Assembly (NCBI GenBank): GCA_013397455.1
Contig: VYZB01000336.1
Coordinates: forward strand, 62,001-126,000
From: Crotophaga sulcirostris
Lineage: Eukaryota; Chordata; Aves; Cuculiformes; Crotophagidae
DNA length: 64,000 bases
Reading direction: 5' to 3'
This document shows, one piece after another, positions 11,901 to 24,528 of the stretch (position 1 is the stretch's first letter; each line of letters starts with the position of its first letter). The translations under genes were made by a program, and so were the position numbers. The notes below the pieces were generated by a model. It was not told where the DNA came from and did not search any database. It was given only the letters and a program-made list of their open reading frames with translations.

Positions 11901-12329
11901 GTAATACTAAAGACACCCCTCTTTTTGCCCCTTGAAATGCACCCTTGGAGCTCTTGGTTTAGCTCTGTAATAATGGTCCCCTGCTTCAGAGACACCTCTC
12001 TGTAGGACCTTTATTGGAATATCTCCTTTGCTGTGTGCAGGCTGCGTTGCAACACGTCTTTGATTTGGTTTGGTGTTGGGTGGACAGTCTCTTGCTAACC
12101 CTTAAGCTGCTGGTGTTGATGGTGGTATCAAGATAGTCCAGTTTTCCCAGTGTAGCATCCTCAAACCTGAGTGCAGGGAGGAGGAAGAGGACACGGAGAG
12201 AGAGGCCGTAATCAACTGGGGATACTCTCCATGCATGCAACAGGGTCACTGTTTCAGGTGTTGCTCTGGACATCCTGGATGTTGGACTTCAGGATCCAAA
12301 GCTGCAAACTTTCCTGTCCAGTTGTTGTA
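8996..12329. other. Unique noncoding stretch
   Basis: No gene or repeat family recognised. It includes a short (AT)n run at about 9860-9873 and a T/GTT-rich run at about 10440-10465. A 132-codon ORF at 10993-11391 has overlapping ORFs on both strands and no recognised domain. Confidence 0.5.
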
Positions 12330-12659
12330 CAGAGTCATGGAATGGCTTGGGTTGGAAGGAACCTTAAAGTCTATCCAGTTCTGAATCCCTTGCCATGGAC
12401 AGGGAGACCTTCCACTGGGTCAGGTTGCTCAAAGCCTCATCCAACCTGGCCTTGAACACCTCCAAGGATGGGGCAGTCATCACTTCTGAGACACCTGTGT
12501 CAGTGCCTCACCACCCTCACAGGAAAACATTTCCTCGTAAGATCTCACATAAATCTCCCCTATTTCAACTGAAAACTGTTCCCCCTCATCCTATCCTTGC
12601 ACTTTGTGATGAACAGCCCTCCCCAGTTTTCTTGTAGAACTCCTTTCAATACTAGAAGT
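12330..12659 (-). mobile_element. CR1 LINE 3' fragment
   Basis: Reverse-complement CR1: 'tcatggaatggcttgggttg', 'ccttgccatggacagggaga', 'ctcaaagcctcatccaacct', 'tcaccaccctcacaggaaaa', ending in the 'ctttcaatactagaag' block. Moderately diverged and truncated at its 5' end. Confidence 0.9.
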
Positions 12660-15449
12660 ATTTAAGCTGTAGAATCAGGTGTTGTGCAGTAGCAAATAAC
12701 CCCCTTCTCTTTCTTCTGAAACTGCTTTCACAGTATCTGTTACTCTAAGGTCTGAGCATTTCACTGTATTTAAGGGAATTACCATTGTAACTGTGATGGG
12801 GAGCAGAAAGTGCTGGTTCTTCCTACGGCAGACATCAGCTAGTGTTGACCTTTACACTTTTCCCTTCTCAGCCAGTGTCAATTATCATCTGTCTTCCACT
12901 GGAGTCCCATCTTCTCAGCCCTAGCAACAGAGATGTTAGAGTGAAGTGCTCCAGTTGATAGGAGGAACACTGTTATTTATACATCCTGCTGATGCTGGTG
13001 AAGGAGAAAGCAAATTTATGACTTGCCTATCCACAAATCTTCACTTCTTTGACAAGACTGGTAAGGCAAATAGAGCAAAACCCTGTCTGCAAGACTAAGG
13101 ACAGTGACTGCTTGGCCTGCAGCATCAAGGACTGGAATAAGGCTGCAGCACAGAGAAATCATCATCTAACTTGATATCTGGGGATGTTATCCCAAGAGTA
13201 GTTAATGCATTCATCTTACTGTGCTGTTTTCTGTTGGATTCAATATATTAAAGAGTTACTCAATCTATTTTCTATTTAGTTTCCCGTAACCCCTGGTATT
13301 AACCTTTCATTCTTTAGCATGTGCTGGAGGAGCAGAACAGACAGCAAATAGCGATCAGCCTGAAATTATGTGGCATTTGCTGAGAGTGTAAATCTATTTG
13401 CAAATGTCTTGGAACAAACTTTGAGTGGGTGGAGTTAGCTGATAAACTAGAATAGTCATCTTCATGTCACTCAAATAGTTTTACTTCTTGCTAAAAGCAG
13501 TTGTTTTTATGCTGCATTCACCTTGGAATCCCTCATTACTGTCAGGGAAATGAGGCATCAGTTATCATTTACTATTAAAAGAATTAAAAGAAAAAAATGT
13601 GCTAGAGTATGAAAGTCACAGCCAACGCTACACATAAGAGACCCTGCTGCCAGTAGGAATACATATCTGTGCTAAAGAAGCACTGCCCCCAAACTGCTGG
13701 AATTTGGAGCCGCATTAATCTGGAAATATCCAAATACCAAAAAATATTTGTTCTATTTGTGGATTTAAAATCATTTCTTCAGGAAGATGAAGAAAATAAT
13801 ACCCATCTCCAGCAGCTCAAGTGAAAACAACTGGCTCAGAGTGCATTATTATGTCAAGAAGTCATGGTATTGAAATATTGTTGAGGCAGCAATAACGTTG
13901 AACAAGATGATCACAGCTCTCTTACCGGCTCTCCTAATGTTTTCCCATTGTGTAGCCACAATCCCAGAACCCTTTGGGTCCAATCATGCTGACATCTGGC
14001 ATAGAGTACCAGAAAATATTTTTGACTATAAATCATAGAGGTAGTTTTGTTACTGGAGACTCTTCTTTACTTTCTTTTCCAAGTTATTATTAGAGTATGC
14101 TATATAATAATACTTTCCACCTAGAGTACTGAAAATTGAGTTGTAGAGAAATGAAACTCAGTTTTCTGTTGCATGCATCAATTCTGGATAATTATAACTT
14201 TAAAATACATATTTTCCTGTATTGTTTAAAAAGAAACTGTCATGGAAACTTTTGCAACAGAAAATTTCGTTATCCTGGAACAATGTAGTTGGAGAAAACA
14301 AAGGAAAAAAACAGGAGAAAATGATAATTAGTACAGAAACCTCACCAGGAAACATTATGCAGTCATTTATTCTCTCCTATGCACCATACAGTATCACATG
14401 GTTCTTTATATTTGACTTGCCAACTGTACAATAGGTTGCCTGAAAAAAGCAACAGAAAGCTTGAAGGGTCACAAAGTAAATCTGGAGATGCTCCAAAATT
14501 GAACCTACGATTATTTGCTTTACAGTAGCTGATAAAAGTCCTCATGGTTTTGATACCTATAATTTGTCATAGCAAATCCTTCTTTTCTCTTTATTTCTAA
14601 AATATCTCCATACAAGGAACCACACAGCACAAGGTGGCATTGCCGATGTTTTTAAGTTGGGGTTTCAAACAAAATGTTAATCAGTTACCCATGACAATCC
14701 TCCTCGCACTGACAGGAGGGACTGTATTTCTTTCCCAGTTTTAGACAAAAGCTCTCAGATCCAGGATTGAAGGGGGCAGGGTAATACTAATGGGCAAACA
14801 AACATATGCTTTACAGACTTGTTGGAAGTCTTCCCACTTTGTTCCAAAAAAATATTGCATGTTGAGAATATGAGAGAAAGTTTAATGTACCTCTAAGGGA
14901 ACCAATAAATTCCCATCCTGGGAAATCTTTGGGAAATATTGCCGTTTGGAAAAACCTGTTCTTCACCCAGGGCAAAAGAGAAGATACAGTCTTTGGAAGT
15001 AATTCTGTGACCCTCCGGGCTAGATTGTCACTGACACTGATGAATTAGCAATGTATGCGGACAGGGATTAACATAACCAGCAGCAGGGAAATTGGCCGAA
15101 CCTTTCTTCCAATTTGTTGATGGGATTTTAAAAAGAGGTTTTAGTGAAAACACTGTGAGGAGATTTCAGTTCCAGTAAAGAGATGACATTGAATCATGCA
15201 GAAACACAAAATTATTTCTAAATTCCATATAAAAAGGGAGAAAACCCCTCAAACACAACCAAATATTTTTATGCTTTTTATTCATATTTTTTTACAAACC
15301 ATGCTGAAGATTGTTTTGGCCAAAAGAAGCTATTGCTGTATTCTTGCAATTTTGTTTTCCTGCTTGAATTTGGTGCTCATCTGTGCTGAAAGGCAGACGT
15401 CAGCCTTTGTTGTCTCAGAGAAGTTCTTAGGGTTAAAGGGTCAAGAGTC
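12660..15449. other. Unique noncoding stretch
   Basis: No coding, RNA or repeat signal that I can name. It is AT-rich in parts (13560-14240). Confidence 0.5.
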
Positions 15450-15655
15450 ACAGATTGGAAGCCAAAGCAAGATGATTGAGAGGAAATAATGTGCATGATT
15501 TTAACAATGAATGCAATTAACTCTTGGGATAATTTACCTCGGGGTATGATGGCTTCTCCATCACTTGAAGTCTTTCAATCATGCCTTGAACAGTTGTCTA
15601 AATGATGTTGTGTCGCTCAGAATTAAACTATGTTGATGGAACCATTGAATTTTGA
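15450..15655 (+). mobile_element. Old CR1-type LINE 3' relic
   Basis: Sense-strand old CR1: 'agattggaagccaaagcaag', 'ttaacaatgaatgcaattaa', then 'gataatttacct', 'ttctccatcacttgaagtct' and 'ttcaatcatgccttgaacag'. These follow the 3' region of old amniote CR1 in order. Strongly diverged and without a tail repeat. Confidence 0.65.
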
Positions 15656-16860
15656 TATTGTAGGGAGTGCTTATTTGTCTTTAATGTCCTCTACATCTTT
15701 CTATGTATACTTATAGAGAGATAAATATACATATAGATGTACATATGCATATATATAAACATAATACTCCTAAAAGATGAAACGCTTTGAGCATATCTCC
15801 ATGTTGGGAAAACATAAGCCTTCTCTGCTTGTAGTACCAGAGTTGCATAATTTTAGCACAAAATTCACATCCTGCCCGCTCTCATGCATATATGCTTTCA
15901 TTGCAGATTAGTGTTTTCCCCATAGAAAGCTGTTAGAGAATAGCTTGATCTGTGATCTGCAGTCCAGCAGATTTGCCTGTAGTAAAGAATCACCGGTGTC
16001 AAAAAGTGGTTTTAAATTTCCTTAGCTCTTCTCCCCGTAGAATAAGTCTTCTCCACTATAAACATTTAATAAATATTGCTAAAATGCACAGTTTTAATTG
16101 GAATAACACACTAATCTGAGCTATGAAATAGGGAAAAATATTTCTTATTGGAAGAGAAAATCTTAATTTTTCCTGAAAATTTTGCTCGTATTTTAATGAG
16201 AGGCATAGGTCAGGTTCAATCAAATTCATAACCTGTCTAGCTGCCCAGGTATCTGGTACCACTTGGCAATCCATGCACAGTGCTTACGCAGAGCTGCACT
16301 GCAGACAAGTTGCTCTCCTGCAATAGTTTCACCGCAATTCTTCGCCTGCAACAGCTTCCCCCACATGTTTCTGTTGATTGATTGATTGATCAATTGACTT
16401 TGCAGGGCCTGCTCAGGTTTGATAGTTGCTTATCTTTCTGGGCATCATCTGATTTTTCTTCAGAAGGTACAAGAGGAAAGCATAGATGGAGGGATAGGAA
16501 GTGTTTGGTCCCCTTCATGGGAGCCTGGCTGACAGCTTCACTCCAGCACATTAGGTGTTTGTACAGGAAGCATGAGGTATTGCTGATGCTGCAATTGCAA
16601 CATCATCCTCAGGCTCGCGTGTTTTGATGCTTGTTTGATGGGCTTAAGCATTAGGGAGGAGTAAAAATATTGTGGTCTTCACAAAGGCTACGGATTTCCT
16701 CACACAAACACAGGCTAGATAGGATGGTTATTTCAGCCTGAGGTTTCCACTGATGGTTACATGCAACTGTATCTGGTCTTGGGAGGCTGCAAAATGCTTC
16801 ACTTCAGAGTTTTTCCTCCTCTTGTTCACCTGCCCTCCTTTAATAACGTCATCACGTAAA
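15656..16860. other. Unique noncoding stretch with AT-rich simple repeat
   Basis: An alternating TA/CA-like tract lies at about 15706-15772 and a short (GATT)n run at about 16376-16390. Otherwise nothing recognised. Confidence 0.5.
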
Positions 16861-16957
16861 GGGTGATCTTTAAGGTCCCTTCCACGCCAAACCGTTTTAT
16901 GATTCTATGACCCTTGCAGGTTCCTTCCAACTCAGGACATTTGATGATTCTATGATT
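16861..16957 (+). mobile_element. Two adjacent CR1 3' tails
   Basis: 'gatctttaaggtcccttcca' is followed by 'ttttatgattctatga' (first tail, to about 16910). A second tail then starts with 'caggttccttccaactcagg' and ends 'gatgattctatgat'. Both carry the CR1 end signature on the + strand; the second is under 50 bases long. Confidence 0.75.
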
Positions 16958-17661
16958 TGCATTACTACCATTGACACACACTGAGGACTGGGTGCTGAAG
17001 GTTTTGACAGCCCAGTCCTTCATGGTCTGAGCTGGATAACTTCAGTGAAATGAGATGCCTGCCAATCAGTTTGACTGAGGTGTGTGTTGTGGCAGAGGCT
17101 GTCCGTGTTGTCAGTGCAAGTCAGATCAATTACATGTGAAACAAGTCTTTCATTTTAAGCTTAAGTGATTTATTCAGGTCAACAACTTAGAAAGTCCTTC
17201 TGTGCCCCTGGCTGTGCAGCTGGCCCTCACTGCATACGACTTACCCTTAATAAGAGTTTAGATGCACTTTTTTTTCATATTTGTAGGCCAAATGTCTGCA
17301 GTGTGTTTATGTAAGGTTCCTAACTTTCAGATCATCAGTTGTATGCTAAGAATGTGCAGCTTCAGCACTTTCTAACTGTGCCTAGCAGGTAGACGCTAGG
17401 GAAAAACAAGTAGTTATTCTCAAAAGAGGATGAAAAATATCCTTTCAATTCCCACTGTTACCTTTTCATATGGCGTCCTGCAGATGTATCACTTTCTTCC
17501 ACAGCTGCTCTGCAAGGACGAGTAGGTGAGGATTGCTTCAGCACTTGTGCAGGCATGCATCTGGACAGCCAAGCACATGGCTGTAGAGGTGGAAGCTAGA
17601 GCATCTGTCCCAATTAAGGACAGGAATACAGTGGGTTAGACTGGGGGCTCGAAGATTAAAT
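16958..17661. other. Unique noncoding stretch
   Basis: No feature recognised; a poly-T stretch occurs at about 17267. Confidence 0.5.
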
Positions 17662-17697
17662 TGGGCTCAAAGCCCCATCCAACCTGACCTTGAACAC
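17662..17697 (-). mobile_element. Host CR1, part left of the nested insertion
   Basis: 'ggctcaaagccccatccaac' and 'ctgaccttgaacac' are reverse-complement CR1. The next expected words ('ctccaggg...') appear only at 18820, after an inserted CR1 of the other orientation. The tail expected on the left is not recognisable. Confidence 0.8.
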
Positions 17698-18819
17698 TGT
17701 CTCCCACAGTAGACTCCTAGAGAAGCTGGCAGCCTGTGGCTTGGATGGGAGCACTCTGTGCTGGGTTAGGAATTGGTTGGATGGCTGAGCCCAGAGAGTG
17801 GTGGTGAATGGTGTTTCATCCAGTTGGCGGCCGGTCACCAGTGGTGTCCCCCAGGGATCGGTGTTGGGCCCGGTCCTGTTTAATATATTTATTGATGATC
17901 TGGATGAGGGGATTGAGTCCATCATCAGCAAGTTTGCAGACGATACCAAGCTGGGAGGTAGGGTTGATCTGTTAGGGGGTAGGATTGCCCTACAGAGGGA
18001 CCTGGACAGACTGGAGAGATGGACCGATTCTAATGGGATGAGGTTCAATAAGTCCAAATGTCGGGTACTTCATTTTGGACATAACAATCCCATGCATAGC
18101 TATAGACTAGGGACAGAGTGGCTGGAGAGTAGTCAGGCAGAAAGGGACCTGGGAGTGCTGGTTGACAGGAAGCTCAACGTGAGCCAACAGTGTGCCCAGG
18201 TGGCCAAGAAGGCCAATGGCATTCTGGCCTGCATCAGGAATAGTGTGGCGAGTAGGACCAGAGAAGTTATTGTCCCCCTCTACTTGGCACTGGTCAGGCC
18301 TCACCTTGAATGCTGTGTGCAGTTCTGGGCCCCGCAGTTTGGGAAAGATGTTAGGATACTGGAAGGTGTTCAGAGGAGGGCAACAAAGATGGTGAAGGGG
18401 CTGGAGCACAAGCCCTACGAGGAGTGACTGAGGGAGCTGGAGTTGTTTAGTCTGGAGAAGAGGAGGCTCAGGGAAGACCTTATTGTTCTCTACAACTACC
18501 TAAAAGGAGGTTGTAGTCAAGCAGGGGTTGGTCTCTTCTCTCAGGTTACCAGTGACAGAACTAGAGGGCACAGACTTAAGCTTCATCAGGGAAAGTTTAG
18601 ACTTGATGTCAGGAAAAAGTTCTTCACTGAAAGGGTGATTGGCCATTGTAGTGCACTGCCCAGGGAGGTGGTGGAGTTACCGACTCTGGAGGTGTTTAAA
18701 GGAAGACTGGATGAGGCACTCAGTGCCATGGTTTACATGATGGGTTGGTGTTAGTGTTGGGTTATAGGTTGGACTCGATGATCTCAGAGGTCCTTTCCAA
18801 TCTTGTGATACTGTGATAC
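17698..18819 (+). mobile_element. Younger CR1 LINE inserted in another CR1
   Basis: Sense-strand, 5'-truncated CR1 of about 1.1 kb, the longest and best preserved copy in the window. It spans the second half of the reverse transcriptase and the whole 3' end, closing with 'ggttggactcgatgatctca' and a 'tgtgatactgtgatac' tail. The opposite-strand CR1 resumes immediately after it. The left junction is blurred by a shared 'acac'. Confidence 0.92.
17699..18754 (+). pseudogene. CR1 ORF2 reverse-transcriptase remnant
   Basis: One frame runs for about 352 codons with only two in-frame stops. The TGA at 17786-17788 stands where CR1 normally has an arginine CGA in '[11 protein letters not shown]', and the TGA at 18425-18427 follows 'PYEE', where CGG is usual. 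Visible motifs are [20 protein letters not shown], then FADDT with the catalytic Asp pair, [39 protein letters not shown], and the C-terminal [15 protein letters not shown]. In intact CR1 this enzyme performs target-primed reverse transcription. Here the 5' half (endonuclease and early RT motifs) is missing, so no activity is expected. The last stop is at 18752-18754. Confidence 0.9.
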
Positions 18820-19243
18820 CTCCAGGGTTGGGGCACCCATGACCTCTCTGGGCAACCTGTGCCTGTGCCTCCTCATCCTCACAGGAAAATATTTCTTCCT
18901 AAGATCTCATCTCAGTCTCTCCTCTTTAAGTTTCAAACCATTCCCCCTTGACCTATCCCTGCACTCCCTGAGCAAAAGCCCCTCCCCAGCTTTCCTGGAA
19001 CCCCTTTCTATACTGGAAGCCTGCTCTAATGTCTTCCTGGAGCCTTCTTTTCTCCAGGGTGAACAAGCTCAATTCTCCTAGCCTCTACTGTCATGGGAGG
19101 TGCTCCAGCCCTTGGATCATCTTTGTGACCTCCTCTGGGCTCATTCCAACAGATCCATATCCTTCCTGTGCTGTGACCTTCAGAACTGCATGCATAACTC
19201 CAGGTAAGGTCTCACCAGAGTGGAATAGTGGGCAGGTAATCAC
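18820..19243 (-). mobile_element. Host CR1, part right of the nested insertion
   Basis: Reverse-complement CR1 resumes with 'ctccagggttggggcaccca' and runs through 'acctgtgcctgtgcctcctc', 'tcttctccagggtgaacaag', 'ggtgctccagcccttggatc' to 'gtctcaccagagtggaatag'. Joined to 17662-17697 it is one collinear element, which the younger CR1 split. Confidence 0.9.
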
Positions 19244-20091
19244 TGCGGCAACTTTATTTTTAATTTATCTTTACTCATATAACAGTATATTTATAGCCAA
19301 GTGTAGCCTGTTAATAATGCAATGTTTAAAATGAAACTGAAAAATTGAGGTCTTGCTTCAGATGAGAGCATGTTTGGGTCTGGATAACAGTGTTACTCTG
19401 ATTACCAGCTTTGGATAATCGTTTTCCCTATGCTTACTTTTCATCTTCCTTTAGAAATTGTTCGAGAAATCTGCACTGGCCTATGCTAACTTGTGTATTA
19501 ATGTGTCTGAGATGTTCGCAACAGTGCAAGTTCTATGAATAAACATTTTTGTCTTTGCTATGGGTGATGGTATTCTGGGGTCATTTGAATAGAAACATTT
19601 GTTATTTTTATAGCTGGTTTGTTCCTGTGCATATAACAACATCATATCGCAGTCCAGTACTCTGCAGGACACAAAGATCAGTTAGTCACATCCTAGCTGT
19701 GTTATGGGTTGTATAATGCAAAGACACTTTTCCTACTTGAGTGATTTATGATTGGAGGGATGCGTTTTCTCAGCATAGGAAGAATCATGTATGTGGGCAA
19801 CAGCACGCAGAAGTTACCTTTTGCCCTTCCAGGAAGAAGGGCTTTCTGGGCTTGTGTGGGCACCCAGAATGGATGTGGACAGGCAGCTCACTACCTTGCC
19901 ATGTTCCCTGGTGCAGTGGGCTCCCAAGGTGGTCCTCAGTGCAGTTCATCCAGGAGAAATCCATACCTTGAACACTGTGCTGTTGCCTATTTGATTGCCT
20001 GTCAGGGACCTCTAATAAGCACAATGACAGAACACTTTCTACCTGTTTGGTTTATTTCTTTGAATAGCGGTTTTTTAGTGCAACAGAACTT
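19244..20091. other. Unique noncoding stretch
   Basis: Overlapping ORFs at 19741-20146 have no recognised domain and conflict on both strands. The last of them reads into the next CR1. Confidence 0.5.
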
Positions 20092-20458
20092 GGATGAACT
20101 TGGGGTTGTTCAGCCTGGAGAAGAGAAGGCTCTGGAGAGATCTTAGAGCAGCCTTCCAGTACTGAAAGGGGCTCCAGGAAAGATGGGGACAGACTTTTTA
20201 GCAGGGTCTGTAGCAACAGGAGAAGGGGAAATGATTTTACGCTAAAAGAGGTGAGATTCAGACTAAATAGAAGGAAAACATTCTTCACTTCGAGGGTGGT
20301 GAAACACTGGTTGCCCAGAAAGGCTGTAGATGCCCCAGGTTGGACAAGGCTCTGAGCAACCTGGTCAAGTTGGAGATGTCCCTGCTTCCTGCAGGTGGAT
20401 AGGACTGGATGGACTTCAAAGGTCCCTTCCAACCGAAAACAACCTGTGATTGTATGAA
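20092..20458 (+). mobile_element. CR1 LINE 3' fragment
   Basis: Sense CR1: 'gaacttggggttgttcagcc', 'tggagaagagaaggctctgg', then a 3' region of another CR1 subfamily ('ctccaggaaagatggggaca', 'gtgagattcagactaaatag') ending 'caaaggtcccttccaacc' and 'ctgtgattgtatga'. Confidence 0.87.
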
Positions 20459-21685
20459 CAGAGAACATTTTTTACATTACTTCCTCAGTTTCTGTTTGGA
20501 GTTTCAGCAGGTTATTTCTTACTCAGTTGACAAGTTAATTATGTGAGTGGGAGAGTGGACATTTCTGGAAGAGCTCACAGGTTTTCTCTTCTCCACCTTT
20601 AAACCCCTTTAAGCAGAGGCTTTAGCAAAGGGCATTTAGAGAAAAGAAACTCTGAGGGACCGACATTTTTTCTCTCCTTTTTGGACAGATACATGAGGAA
20701 ATGCCACAGAGTTCGGAAATTATACAAACACATAACCTACTCACCAGTTTTACTAGGTTTTCTTGCTCTTGAATTATGCAATTGCATAATTTTCTCAGTG
20801 TGTGTTTTACACAGCAGGTCTTTTGAACTTAAGAATTATGTATGTATGGGCAAGGTCCTGAGGCCCTGTATGTGTGAGTGGGTTGTGCATAGATTTTATT
20901 GCAATGCAGAATTTCAGCATTGTTACTGACTCAACTAAATTAAATTGGAAAGAAATGGCTTGTTGGGTGAAGATAAAGAACACGAGAGCTGGAGCAAATG
21001 GAGAGAGCATAGTAGTAACTGAGATATGAGCAAACAGCAACCTACAAGGCAAAGACAGAGCAGACAGAGGTGTTTGCGTACTTTGCTTGCAAAACAGCAG
21101 AGTGATGTTGTTTACACTTCACCTTGTCTCAGAGGTATTCCAGGAATAAGTTCTGGTCGCTAAAGGGTATGGCGAGAGGTTTCTACAAGTGGTGGCCATT
21201 TGTATTTCTCATGTGCATAACTACTTTAAGGAGAAGTACCCCAGGAAACCCACACCATCAGTTTGTACCCTGACATCGGTTTAGAGTGAAAACCACCACA
21301 TCGTAACTCACATGACTTGGGGCTTCCAGTCTTGTCCTTAGGCAACAGGTTCAGATCTGTGGCAGAGGAACTTAGGGGGTGATAGGGCTGGTCTGCAGAG
21401 TGAGAGAGCTGATGCTGAGGATTCGACCTCTGCAGCACCCATTTGAGGGAGATCTGATTTCAGTCTCTTTCCACTCTGGCCCTATGGTCCCATTAGAAAT
21501 TAGAACTCGTATTCTGCACGATTTCAACCAAACTAAATCTAATTTGCGTGCCCTGAGAGCACTCCACAATGTAAACTAAAGTTTGAGGGTGGGTATGGCC
21601 AGAGACCACCTCCCTGCCCCTAACTGAAACACTGTTATATATTCTGGCAGGTACCACCATGGCAGACTTACTCTGACGTGGTGTC
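20459..21685. other. Unique noncoding stretch
   Basis: Nothing recognised beyond short chance ORFs. Confidence 0.5.
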
Positions 21686-21912
21686 TTAGAATCATGAATC
21701 GTTGAGGTTGGAAAAGACCTCTACAATCCTTAAGTCCAACAGTCAGCCCAACACCACTGTGCTTACTAATATATGTCCCAAAGTGCCACAGCCACAGGTT
21801 TTTTTAACCCCTCCAGGATGGAGACTCCACCACTGCCCTGGGCAGCCTCTTCCAGTGTTTCACCACTCTTTCAGTAAAGAATTTATTCCTAACATTCCAT
21901 CTAAACCTCCCA
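21686..21912 (-). mobile_element. CR1 LINE 3' fragment
   Basis: Reverse-complement CR1 with its tail: 'cttagaatcatgaatcgttg', 'aggttggaaaagacctctac', 'gactccaccactgccctggg', 'ccactctttcagtaaagaat' and 'attccatctaaacctccc'. Confidence 0.9.
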
Positions 21913-24170
21913 CTTGTTCCAGCATGGCTGGGTGCTTTGAGAAACCTGGAGCTTGAAGCATCCATCTGCTCCCATGCGCTGTTTCCTCAGGGAGCCTGAG
22001 CCTGCTGGAAAGGCCACCAAGAAAAAAAGCTTTTCCAAGGATTAAACTTGTTCTTTCTTGTTTTTAGCCACTGTTGATGTCCCCTGGATGCTGTTCATGC
22101 TGCACCTGCCTGTGAACGTAGAGCCTGCACAGCTGGATTTCAGTATGAGTCCATGGCAGGATGTCTGTGTCACCTGCCACCGGAGCTGTCTAAATTTTTC
22201 AGAGATGCAAAAAAAGACCTTTTCAGTTATAGCATCAAAAGCAATAGGAGGAAAAAAGGATCCCAATGTAAAACCTCCTCTGCTGACTAATCAGACGAGA
22301 CTGGGAGTGATGGCTATAGTATGCACCCAGATGACAGGTAATCCATTCAGACATAAAATAATTACTGTGGTGGAAATCCCGCTTCACTTTTAGCAGGGGA
22401 GTGTGGAGCTAGGCTTATACATTCCTGCTGTACATTAATGGAGCTGTGCTCCCTGCACAGCTTTGAAAAGTGAGACAGAACTTGAAGCCATTTGGACTTG
22501 CCTCCCTCCTAGATCCCCTTTAACTACCCATGATGTGCTGATAAAATTGTCTTATACGCTGAAGTGATCTCTCTGGGAATCTTCGTTTAAGTGGGCCTGC
22601 CTTTTCTAGAAAGTATTTACTATTAGCATAATTCTCCTATGTTTGTGGGTGTCTTGTGAGCAGGGGAAGCCTCCTCTGCCAGATGCCTGCATGAGCCGAG
22701 CATGCTGTGTGGCTGCAGACAATTGCTTGACTACTGGTACCTTCATTGTGTTTCTTTTAGAGCCTTGAATCTGAATGTCACAAAGGTTTTCACAGGATAA
22801 TAACTATTGAAGCTTTATAAATAGTCTAGTGAGGTAGCTGCTTTGTTTAAATGTTTTGTTGGTGGGTGAATTGCAGAAGTGGTGCTCCAGACAAGGCTTG
22901 AGAAATTAAAAGTGTGATGTGTTTCTCAGCCTTGTGAAATCTGGAGGAAAATAAACCATCTCTTCATCTCTTGGGATAAGAAGGTGAAGAGATCAGTGGC
23001 TTAGAGCATGGCTAATCTTAAGAGCAGTAGAAATTGGATTATTAAAGTTACATTCAAATGAATCTGAAATAGTTTCACTTTCAGGGCTGTGACCTGAAGT
23101 CACAGAAGTTTTGATGTAGTGATTACATCGAGGTCTATTAGTAGTGTGAGGGGAAGATGGAACACAGGCATCACTGAGGTCATGGCAGTGCAGAGGTGAG
23201 AATTAATAGATCAAAAGCAAGGTGAAAGCACAGGGTGCAGTGGGATGCCTGAAGTAATGCACATCAATGGGACTCTCTGTACCCCCTATACCCTGGTCAC
23301 ATCTTGTCTATTCCCCTTCTTGAACCAGGGGCTGTGTCTCTCCAAGTCTTCCCTTGCAAGAAGGTCTACTGTGACAGATTCTGCACTGTGTTGCTCCTCC
23401 CTTGTTAGTAATTTTGAAAGTCATACCTTCCAAAGCAGTTTTTCTTCACCTTCTCTATCTCCTCCTGCTCTGTACTGCTTATTATGGAAGTGACAAATGA
23501 ACTAGAGGTGACTGAGCCATGGACCTTCAATTGTTCATTGACCTACACTGTCTTTCCTCTGAACAGATCCTAAAATTACAGATTACAGATCTGCCATGAT
23601 GCTATTTAGTTTAATTGGTGTGTTCATTTTATGGTAAGAAGGTTGCTGAGCTCCCGACACCCTAGTGTCAAAAAGCTGGAAGCTCCTGACACCCAAATGA
23701 CTTTGCATGGTGAAAAGCATAATCCACCATTACTATGCCACTAACATTTATTGTTGCTGTGACTTGCACAGCTCCTGAAACTCCGGAGTTAAAAATGATG
23801 AAGTGGTGATGGTTATGGTTTTAATGCTTGCTTCTTTGTAAATTGCTAGCTGAAGTGTCACAGAAACAAATGATTTGTAAGTATGATGGTGCACTTTGCC
23901 AGCTGAGCATCTCATTAGCACAGTGGACTGTAAACTGCTTTATCACTTGCTATGGTTTATAAGTGCATTCTAATAGCTTCCTCCTCTCAGAGAGGTAATG
24001 TTTTGCTTTGTAAATGTGAACCTATTATATATTCATGTTAATCAGCAAAATGAGTATTCTCTCTTGAGGAGTATGAAGATACCTGATTGAGAAAATACTT
24101 GCAAGTTCCTCTGTATTATGATGCTTTTCTCATTACCATAGGAGAGCAGAGTCAGATGTGCTTTGCATGC
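21913..24170. other. Unique noncoding stretch
   Basis: No recognised feature. A 111-codon ORF (22058-22393) is opposed by a 74-codon ORF on the other strand and has no recognisable domain. Confidence 0.5.
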
Positions 24171-24528
24171 ATCACAGAATCATTTTTTGAATTGGAAGGG
24201 ACCTTAAAGCCCATCCAGTTCCAACACCCATACCATGGGCAGAGACATCTCCCACTGGATCAGAGGCTCAAAGCCCCAGCCAAAATGGCCTTGAACACCT
24301 CCATGGATGGAGCAGCCGCAGCTTCCCTGGGCAACCTGTGCCAGGGCCTCACCGCCCCCACAGGAAAGCATTTCTTCCTAATGTCTAATCTAAATCTCCT
24401 CTCTTTCAGCTTCAAACCGTTCCCCTTCATCATATCCCTGCAATCCCTGATTGAGAATCCTTCCCCAGTTTTCCTGGAGCACCTTTCAGTACCGGAAGGC
24501 TTCTCTAAGGCTCTCCCTGGAGCTTTCA
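24171..24528 (-). mobile_element. CR1 LINE 3' fragment
   Basis: Reverse-complement CR1: 'atcacagaatca', 'attggaagggaccttaaagc', 'ccatgggcagagacatctcc', 'gcaacctgtgccagggcctc', to 'cctttcagtaccggaagg'. The 201-codon ORF over it is a product of this repeat, not a gene. Confidence 0.92.
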
